Shown in pieces: positions 1 to 4,943 of a stretch of DNA of 5,959 nt. Position 1 is the stretch's first letter. Every line of letters starts with the position of its first letter. Source of the DNA: an uncultured Bacteroidales bacterium (GTDB taxonomy: Bacteria; Bacteroidota; Bacteroidia; Bacteroidales; Muribaculaceae); NCBI GenBank assembly GCA_945828175.1, contig CALZQD010000111.1:1-5959 (forward strand), given 5' to 3'. The position numbers were made by a program, and so were the translations under genes. A model generated the notes under the pieces. That model ran no database searches and was not told the origin of the DNA. It saw only the letters and a program-made list of their open reading frames with translations.

Positions 1-2183
1 CTCAGGGGGTAGGTGGCCATGTCGAGCGGGTCGCCGGCGGCGCTGATGGGGAATTCGACGGTGTGCTCGGTGCCGGCGGTGAAGTCGCCCTCCTCAGGAC
101 CTTTGACGATGACCTGATTGGCCTTCGAGTGGTTGCGGGTGCGCAGGTCGAGTGTCAGGCTCGAGATGGCAGCGCTCGATGTGAACGTCAGGGTGATTTT
201 GTCGGGCAGGCTGTAGAAGTTGAAGTCTTTTGTCAGCGTGATCGACGGGTCGCGCGGGCTGCCGAAGTTAAACGACAGCGTGCCGTCGTCGGCAAGCTTC
301 GTCCCCGAGATGCCACTGGCGCCCTTGGCGGTCCATTCGCCCCACGCCGGAGCTGTCAGCGTCGTGTTGTCGGGTATCTCGACGGTGACGGTCGTCATGT
401 CGGCAAACTGGCCGATCTTGCCCGTCAGCTTCGTGCTGCCGTTCTTGAGTCCCTTGAGAGTGCCCTCGGCGTCGACAGTCGCGATGGTCGGGTCTTCGAC
501 GGTCCAGTCGACGGTAGAGGCGTCGATATTGAAGACGCCGCTTTCGGCTGTCGCCAACATTTCGACGGTGTAATTGCGGCGCGAGTCGATGAGCACGGGT
601 TTGAGCCTGATGCCGAGCGTGGCCTCGACGACGGTGACGTCTTTGCTTGCTGTTGCCGAGCCGTAAGTGGCAGTCAGCTTGCCTTTGGCGGCGTGGTCGC
701 AGGCGGTGAAGAGGCTGCCGGAGCAACTGCCTATGGCCTCGTCGCAGCTGAAGACGACGTCTTTGACATCGCGGTCGATGAGCGAGCCGTATTTGTTATA
801 GCCTAAAATCTTGGGCGACGAGGTCGAGAGGTTGGGCACGGTGACGTCGACATCGTCGAACTCGATGCGTGTGATTACATTGTCGGCGGGAGCTGTGTCG
901 TAGACCATCATGCCGTTTGCAACGGGACGCGGATGCGATTCGGTCGTCTTGTTGATGACCTTGCCCTCGATGAGCATCTGGGCCGAGCCGCCGCCGTCGA
1001 AGCCCGTCAGGTTGACGCAGCCGAAGTGCTTCATGATATAGCATTCCTCCTCGGTGGTCACGCCGATGCTGCTGCCCCAGCGCGGGTCGGGAACTTTGTC
1101 GATGGTGATGATATATAGCGTCTTGCCGTCGGCCGACGAGCCGTAAGCCGTGCGCGAGTAGACCATCTTGTTGTAGTCGTCGGTGAAGTTATAGTCTTCG
1201 AGCACGCCGTTGCGCATCAGTATCGTGTTGCCGGCCACGAGCTCGACGAGTTCGGGGCGCGAGCCGTCGGCATACGAGGTCCAGCCGTGGTCGACCGTCA
1301 CCTTGTCGCCCGGGACGAGCTTGGCGAGGTTGTCTTTGTTGAAGCCGCGGCCTACGATAGCAAGGTCATAGTCGCCGAGAGTGCCCGTGCCGGCGTCGGT
1401 TTTGACGTCCATGACCGTGCATTTCATCGGGCGTCCGGCCATCCACCGCTCGCCCTCGTCGAGATTGAGATAAACCTCGGTGCATTGTCCCTCGACGATG
1501 CGCCAGTGGGCCACGCCGCTGTCGTCATAGACGTCGACGGGCTGGAACTTTTTGTCGCGGCCGAAGAAGTGGTTGTAGAGCGTGATTTCGTCGGGGTGAA
1601 CCACCTTGTTACACTGGAAGAACTCGGGCGAACCGATTTTGTCGTTGATGATGTGGCCCTCCCAGTGCATGCGGTCTATGACGGCGGTCTTCTTCGAGTC
1701 GATGGCGGCGATGGCCGGTGTTTCCCACCACCATACGTCCCAGGTGTTTGTCGTCTCGGTGATTATCTCGCCGTTGCGCATACTGCCGCCGAGCTGCGCG
1801 CCCATGATGAGGTCTTCCCAGGGGCGTTGGCCTGTGACAATCCAGAAGTTGGCGTTTGCGCCGCCGACGACACGCTTCTCGTCGGTCGTGTATCGTGCTG
1901 CCGCGCTTTCGAGAAGCTCGGTCTTACACAGCTGCTCATGGCTCTGCATATTCTCGACCGTATTGTATTCATTGTTGAGGTCGACAATCATCATGTTGAA
2001 ATTCAGCGGGAACTCAGGCATGCGGTAGCGCAGGTATGTCGTGCCCGGACCGATTTCGCGTTTTAGCAGCAGGCGGGCATCATAAGTCTTGTCTTTGATA
2101 GTGATTTGTTCGACGGTCTGCGACATCGCCGCCGGCATCCAAGCCGCCATCGCGGCCAAAACGAGGGTAGATTTCAGTTTCAT
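1..2183 (-). CDS. Secreted phosphodiester glycosidase (NAGPA/DUF2233 domain) with Big_2-like domain, C-terminus off the left edge
   Basis: An open frame of 727 complete codons runs from an ATG at 2183 to the left edge with no stop, so the C-terminus is missing. Residues 1-21 form a Sec signal peptide: KLK n-region, hydrophobic core, AMS before Q22 as likely cleavage site. The NAGPA (DUF2233) fold is shown by GGANANFW at 107-114, RNGEI at 136-140, SRTAYG at 343-348 followed by ADGKTLYIITID, and above all DGGGS at 396-400. In this family, which includes the human mannose-6-phosphate uncovering enzyme, the fold cleaves sugar-1-phosphodiester bonds; the substrate here is unknown. Residues about 529-604 resemble a Big_2 Ig-like domain (VDWTVEDPTIATVDAEG). 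Residues about 605-727 look like a further beta-sandwich, possibly carbohydrate-binding. There is no clear Shine-Dalgarno site, as is usual in Bacteroidota; a good promoter lies just upstream. The family call is firm; location (periplasm or surface) and substrate are inference. Confidence 0.88.
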   Translation of the reverse strand, partial: MKLKSTLVLAAMAAWMPAAMSQTVEQITIKDKTYDARLLLKREIGPGTTYLRYRMPEFPLNFNMMIVDLNNEYNTVENMQSHEQLCKTELLESAAARYTTDEKRVVGGANANFWIVTGQRPWEDLIMGAQLGGSMRNGEIITETTNTWDVWWWETPAIAAIDSKKTAVIDRMHWEGHIINDKIGSPEFFQCNKVVHPDEITLYNHFFGRDKKFQPVDVYDDSGVAHWRIVEGQCTEVYLNLDEGERWMAGRPMKCTVMDVKTDAGTGTLGDYDLAIVGRGFNKDNLAKLVPGDKVTVDHGWTSYADGSRPELVELVAGNTILMRNGVLEDYNFTDDYNKMVYSRTAYGSSADGKTLYIITIDKVPDPRWGSSIGVTTEEECYIMKHFGCVNLTGFDGGGSAQMLIEGKVINKTTESHPRPVANGMMVYDTAPADNVITRIEFDDVDVTVPNLSTSSPKILGYNKYGSLIDRDVKDVVFSCDEAIGSCSGSLFTACDHAAKGKLTATYGSATASKDVTVVEATLGIRLKPVLIDSRRNYTVEMLATAESGVFNIDASTVDWTVEDPTIATVDAEGTLKGLKNGSTKLTGKIGQFADMTTVTVEIPDNTTLTAPAWGEWTAKGASGISGTKLADDGTLSFNFGSPRDPSITLTKDFNFYSLPDKITLTFTSSAAISSLTLDLRTRNHSKANQVIVKGPEEGDFTAGTEHTVEFPISAAGDPLDMATYPL

Positions 2184-2206
2184 GGCAAGAATAATTGGTT
2201 TCACTG

Positions 2207-2238
2207 CAAACTTAGGCAAATAATTCCAAATCAGCAAA
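2207..2238 (-). promoter_or_regulatory. Predicted Bacteroidota-type promoter of the glycosidase gene
   Basis: On the minus strand, TAAGTTTG (2214-2207) matches the Bacteroidota -7 consensus TAnnTTTG exactly. TTTG (2238-2235) lies 20 bp upstream, the expected place for the -33 box. Transcription would start near 2200, leaving a leader of roughly 18-20 bases before the ATG at 2183. The 23-bp repeat array begins 24 bp upstream of the -33 box. Predicted from consensus only. Confidence 0.65.
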
Positions 2239-2261
2239 ACAATATATGCCTTCAAATCCCC

Positions 2262-2353
2262 ATTACCAAATTTGGCTGGTTTTAATTACCAAAAATGGCC
2301 GATTTTCATTATCAAAAATGGCGCATTTTCGTTACCAAATTTGGCCGAAACGG
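2262..2353. repeat. Four 23-bp tandem units (A-B-B-A pattern) between the ATPase and glycosidase genes
   Basis: Four contiguous units of exactly 23 bp lie at 2262-2284, 2285-2307, 2308-2330 and 2331-2353. Each begins (A/G)TTAYCAAA and carries TGGC at positions 12-15. Units 1 and 4 contain ACCAAATTTGGC, with the perfect palindrome CCAAATTTGG at 2266-2275 and 2335-2344. Units 2 and 3 have CAAAAATGGC instead, so the order is A-B-B-A. The array ends 7 bp short of the ATPase stop codon and lies upstream of the predicted glycosidase promoter. It could be an operator array or a simple minisatellite; the sequence does not decide. Confidence 0.85.
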
Positions 2354-2360
2354 TGGCGTG

Positions 2361-3713
2361 TTATATCAATACCGGACCTTTTGCCCGGAGGCGGTTATCG
2401 AAAAAGATAGTGTAATATATAGGTATATAGCATATTTTGCCGTCGGATTCGACTTCGCGGTTGTTTGAGATGACATAGGCCTGCTTGACGCCGTATTCTT
2501 CGTTTGAAACAAAGCGGCTTATGGCGATGTGACGTTTGTAGTCTTTGCCCGATTTGACTTCAATAGGCACTACCGACAATGTCGAATAATCGTCAATAAG
2601 AAAATCGACTTCGCCGCGACTTCGGTTATCGTAATAGAACAGGCTGTTGTCATTCGCAGCCAACTGGCAGGCGACGGCACATTCATAGACCGAGCCGAGG
2701 TTAATGCCTGATTCATTGTTGAGTACCGGCGCGGGGTTATTGCGGTATAGCGCCGAAGTCAGTAGACCGGGGTCGTTGAAATACAACTTCAGCAGATTTT
2801 TCTGCTCCGTTTCGATCAATGGAAATTTAGGATTGGAGATGGCTTTGACTTCGAGCGCTATGCCCGAACTGACGAGATATTCCATTTCTTCCTCATAGTC
2901 GGCCGATCGTTTGCCGCTCTGATTTTCGATATCTTTATAAACGACCCGTTTTTTCTTATTTTCCATGTTAGAGGGGATAAGACTGTAGATACGGCCTATT
3001 TTCAGCGAGTGGTCGCGGTCGTATTTCGATGCGTCGAGGCGATAGAGTTCGGCTATGGTCTGCTGCACGGCCCTCACCTGAATAAGATCGCGGGTCTCGA
3101 GAAACTTATTGACAGCCTCGGGCAGTCCGCCGACGAGCAGATAGCGCTTATAGAGGTCCATAAGGCGCCGGTGTATTCCTTCGGGCATACTCTTCATGCT
3201 TTTGAAGTTATCACGCATCGCGCTTATCGCCGGCTGGCCGAAGTCGTTGGCTATCAAAAACTCCTCAAAATCGAGAGGATACATTTTCAGAATGTCTATA
3301 CTGCCGAGAGGTATCGATGACGATTTTTTCAAAGTCACACCGAGCAGCGAGCCGCTTGCGACGTATCTGTATCGGCCTTCTTCACGCAGAAACTTGATGA
3401 GCGTGAGCAGTTGCGGATATTCCTGAATTTCATCGAGGAAAATCAGTGTGTCGGAGAAATCGCCGAGCTGTTTCGACGTAAACGCGGCGAGAGCCATATA
3501 GAAATCGTCGGTTGTGCGGACATTGTCGAACAGACGCGACCCTTCGGCGTCTTCAATAAGGTTTATTTCGACCACATTCTTGAAATGTTGAGCCGCGCAG
3601 TGGCGTATAATATACGACTTACCAGTCTGTCGCGCCCCTGTCACGACAAGCACCTTGTCGCTTCCAGATTTGAAATAATCGTTGATTATCGGTTCGATTT
3701 TTCTATATAGCAT
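2361..3713 (-). CDS. ATP-binding protein, AAA_14 domain with C-terminal DUF4143 (complete, 450 aa)
   Basis: This is a complete P-loop ATPase of the AAA_14/DUF4143 family, common and often multi-copy in Bacteroidales and other anaerobes; no cellular role is firmly established for the family. Walker A is GARQTGKS at 26-33, Walker B is TLIFLDE at 89-95, and VASGSLLG at 118-125 fits sensor 1. GGLPEAV at 195-201 is the family signature after the ATPase core. The C-terminal DUF4143 part contains GEVDFLID (from 367) and PIEVKSGK (383-390). D370 with E385-V-K387 resembles a PD-(D/E)XK nuclease core, so a nucleic-acid role is possible but unproven. All key residues are present and the length is normal, so the gene looks intact. 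The ATG at 3713 is the natural start: it gives the usual N-terminus 25 residues before Walker A. It diverges from the two small exported genes and has different repeat arrays on its two sides, one covering its predicted promoter. Its base composition is lower in GC than that of the outer genes. Confidence 0.9.
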   Translation of the reverse strand: MLYRKIEPIINDYFKSGSDKVLVVTGARQTGKSYIIRHCAAQHFKNVVEINLIEDAEGSRLFDNVRTTDDFYMALAAFTSKQLGDFSDTLIFLDEIQEYPQLLTLIKFLREEGRYRYVASGSLLGVTLKKSSSIPLGSIDILKMYPLDFEEFLIANDFGQPAISAMRDNFKSMKSMPEGIHRRLMDLYKRYLLVGGLPEAVNKFLETRDLIQVRAVQQTIAELYRLDASKYDRDHSLKIGRIYSLIPSNMENKKKRVVYKDIENQSGKRSADYEEEMEYLVSSGIALEVKAISNPKFPLIETEQKNLLKLYFNDPGLLTSALYRNNPAPVLNNESGINLGSVYECAVACQLAANDNSLFYYDNRSRGEVDFLIDDYSTLSVVPIEVKSGKDYKRHIAISRFVSNEEYGVKQAYVISNNREVESDGKICYIPIYYTIFFDNRLRAKGPVLI

Positions 3714-3737
3714 ATTTTCAAGGATTTAATCTCGATG

Positions 3738-3853
3738 TTTACACTTTTCAATCCCAATATACCCCGCAAATTTACACTTTTCAATCCAAATCACCAACGA
3801 TTTTATACACTTTTCAACCCAAAAACAAGGATAAAAAACACACTTTTCAATCC
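3738..3853. repeat. Four copies of a 17-bp motif at exact 33-bp spacing, over the ATPase promoter
   Basis: Motif TTTACACTTTTCAATCC occurs at 3738-3754 and 3771-3787 without mismatch, at 3804-3820 with two mismatches and at 3837-3853 with three. The core ACACTTTTCAA is identical in all four. Start-to-start distance is 33 bp each time, close to three helical turns, while the 16 bases between motifs are not conserved. Conserved motif, variable spacer and constant phase are what a row of protein-binding sites on one DNA face would show. Copy 2 overlaps the predicted ATPase -7 box and copy 1 lies in its predicted leader. A weaker ATTTTCAAGGAT near 3714-3725, beside the start codon, could be a decayed fifth copy. 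Confidence 0.85.
3767..3797 (-). promoter_or_regulatory. Predicted promoter of the AAA_14/DUF4143 ATPase gene
   Basis: On the minus strand TAAATTTG (3774-3767) matches the Bacteroidota -7 consensus TAnnTTTG. A TTG (3797-3795) ends 20 bp upstream, where the -33 box is expected. The start of transcription would fall near 3760, giving a leader of about 47 bases that includes repeat copy 1. The -7 box straddles the junction of 33-bp units 1 and 2, so a protein bound to the repeats would be expected to compete with RNA polymerase. Consensus-based prediction only. Confidence 0.5.
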
Positions 3854-3900
3854 TACGGGTGTGCGAGGCTAAGAAAAATATGTTCTTGTGTCTTATATAA

Positions 3901-4314
3901 ATGAAAAATAGCCGTATATTTGCGAGAAATTACCAATTAAGTATCGTGGCAATAAAACATTTTAAACTACTTTGTCTAATTATTTTGAGCGCTTTTGCCT
4001 TTCCGTCGGCCAAAGCTATGGACCTTATGGCACGAAGCGTCATAAGCAATCAGGACTTAATGGACGATTATCGTGCCTCGACTTTTGTTACCGGCAGGGG
4101 TATCGATTGCTTTCGCGGCAGTGATGTGGTTGAACACCTTGGCATATCTGCGGCAAGTGATTCAATAATATTTGAAATTGATATCACATGTTATGATGAT
4201 GCCGGGAATGCGATTGGCCGGTTTCATGAAGCGCCGATTGTCGGTTATCGCGTCTCGCCTGCCTTCTTCAACGACCCTGAGGCGATCAAATGCCTGATTA
4301 GAAAAATTTATTAG
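3901..4314 (+). CDS. Small exported protein of unknown function; probable alternative GTG start at 3946
   Basis: I do not recognise this protein. From the ATG at 3901 it has 137 residues. A Sec signal peptide is clear, with hydrophobic core FKLLCLIILSAFAF (21-34) and AKA at 37-39 as likely cleavage site before M40. The mature part has about 98 residues with three cysteines (C70, C97, C131) and no family motif I can name. Two points favour the GTG at 3946 (codon 16) as the real start. It gives a conventional signal peptide beginning MAIKHFKLL rather than an unusually long n-region, and a perfect -7 box (TATATTTG) lies at 3915-3922, downstream of the ATG. The longest frame is reported because no -33 box supports that promoter. 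The next gene follows after 31 bp in the same direction, suggesting one transcript. Periplasmic or surface location is inferred. Confidence 0.7.
   Translation: MKNSRIFARNYQLSIVAIKHFKLLCLIILSAFAFPSAKAMDLMARSVISNQDLMDDYRASTFVTGRGIDCFRGSDVVEHLGISAASDSIIFEIDITCYDDAGNAIGRFHEAPIVGYRVSPAFFNDPEAIKCLIRKIY
3915..3922 (+). promoter_or_regulatory. Possible -7 promoter box for the two-gene exported-protein unit
   Basis: TATATTTG matches the TAnnTTTG consensus exactly and is followed by C, as often seen in Bacteroidota. Transcription would begin near 3929, leaving about 17 bases before the GTG at 3946 and excluding the ATG at 3901. The weak point is the -33 region: the nearest TTG (3886-3888) is 26 bp away, longer than the usual 19-21. 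A chance match is possible. Confidence 0.35.
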
Positions 4315-4345
4315 CGAAAAGCATCACTAAATTATCATCAAAATA

Positions 4346-4864
4346 ATGAAAAAACTTATCTCAATTTTTATTCTGTGCCTTGTGGCCGTAATAGAGACTG
4401 CGGCCCTGGATCCGCAAATTTACACGCCCGCCGAGTCACCGCTGAAGTTAAAATCATGGAATCAGCTTAAAGGCGTTCCTCTCAGCCTTGAGGCCTATGG
4501 CCTTTATGACAACGGACGGCTCGTCAACGATTTTTATCCCTCGGAGCAGGGATTTACCGAGGGCGAGATTCTTACCACAGAGTTTGGCGGTCTCAAATGG
4601 TACAAGGTGGTTCAGGGCAATAATGCCATGACCCGTTTGTTTGACGCCCGTGTCGACGGCCTGACGCTTCATACGTCAAGTCCTGAAGAGGATATAACGT
4701 GGATAAAGATACTTGAGGTCGGCAAACTTGATGCGAGTTATTTCCTGTTTACCGTAGACAACCGCAATACCTATCGTTGGTACACAATTGACATGACGAG
4801 TTTTAACCGGAATGCCGGGAATCGTAAATCATCACATTCAAAAACCGCCGGAACCCCGAAATAA
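4346..4864 (+). CDS. Exported protein of unknown function (172 aa)
   Basis: I recognise no family. A signal peptide is clear: MKKL n-region, hydrophobic core ISIFILCLVAVI and a likely cleavage after T18-A19-A20. C11 lies in the core without a lipobox residue before it (FILC), so this is not an obvious lipoprotein. The mature part of about 152 residues has no cysteine and is rich in aromatic residues and predicted strands (KWYKVVQGN, WIKILEVG, YRWYTIDM), which would fit a small beta-rich fold. The last 20 or so residues are polar and basic (NRKSSHSKTAGTPK) and probably disordered. The ATG at 4346 is preferred because the signal peptide starts directly from it. It lies 31 bp after the preceding exported gene, with no promoter seen in the gap, so the two are likely co-transcribed. 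A hairpin at 4887-4918 follows. Confidence 0.8.
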   Translation: MKKLISIFILCLVAVIETAALDPQIYTPAESPLKLKSWNQLKGVPLSLEAYGLYDNGRLVNDFYPSEQGFTEGEILTTEFGGLKWYKVVQGNNAMTRLFDARVDGLTLHTSSPEEDITWIKILEVGKLDASYFLFTVDNRNTYRWYTIDMTSFNRNAGNRKSSHSKTAGTPK

Positions 4865-4886
4865 TGGCATAGCCGTTCAACACGAC

Positions 4887-4918
4887 CGAGGCCGGGAATC
4901 ATTCGACTCCCGGCCTCG
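4887..4918. terminator. Hairpin between convergent genes, probable bidirectional terminator
   Basis: CGAGGCCGGGA (4887-4897) and TCCCGGCCTCG (4908-4918) are perfectly complementary, giving an 11-bp GC-rich stem with a 10-base loop. The hairpin lies 22 bp after the stop of the plus-strand exported gene and 25 bp after the stop of gldN on the minus strand, so it can serve both. Neither side has a strong U-tract, so termination efficiency is uncertain. Confidence 0.75.
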
Positions 4919-4943
4919 CCGTATGTTGATATGCTGTCGTCTC

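Larger units (their letters stand above)
3714..3900. other. AT-rich divergent intergenic region
   Basis: This stretch separates the minus-strand ATPase from the plus-strand exported genes. It holds the 33-bp-phased array and the predicted ATPase promoter. I see no RNA gene or additional reading frame with family features in it. Between the array and 3900 there is no convincing plus-strand promoter; the best plus-strand -7 box is at 3915-3922, inside the longest frame of the next gene. Confidence 0.6.

Noticed and set aside
63..2066. Long plus-strand open frames at 63-806 and 1287-2066
   Set aside because: They are antisense to the glycosidase gene, whose frame carries the signal peptide and DGGGS motif; the plus-strand translations are low-complexity products of GC-rich codons.
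2424..3718. The 15-bp repeat as ends of an insertion element
   Set aside because: Both copies lie inside or at the start of an intact ATPase gene, are direct rather than inverted, and no transposase is present.
3738..3869. CRISPR-like array (conserved 17-bp motif with 16-bp variable spacers)
   Set aside because: Repeat and spacer are both too short for a CRISPR, the motif decays in copies 3 and 4, there are no cas genes, and the copies cover a promoter.
2361..4314. Toxin-antitoxin pair made of the ATPase and its divergent neighbour
   Set aside because: The genes are divergent, the neighbour has a signal peptide, and neither carries a toxin or antitoxin motif.
4346..4411. Lipoprotein signal in the second exported protein
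   Set aside because: C11 is preceded by FIL, with no small residue at -1, and lies in the middle of the hydrophobic core.
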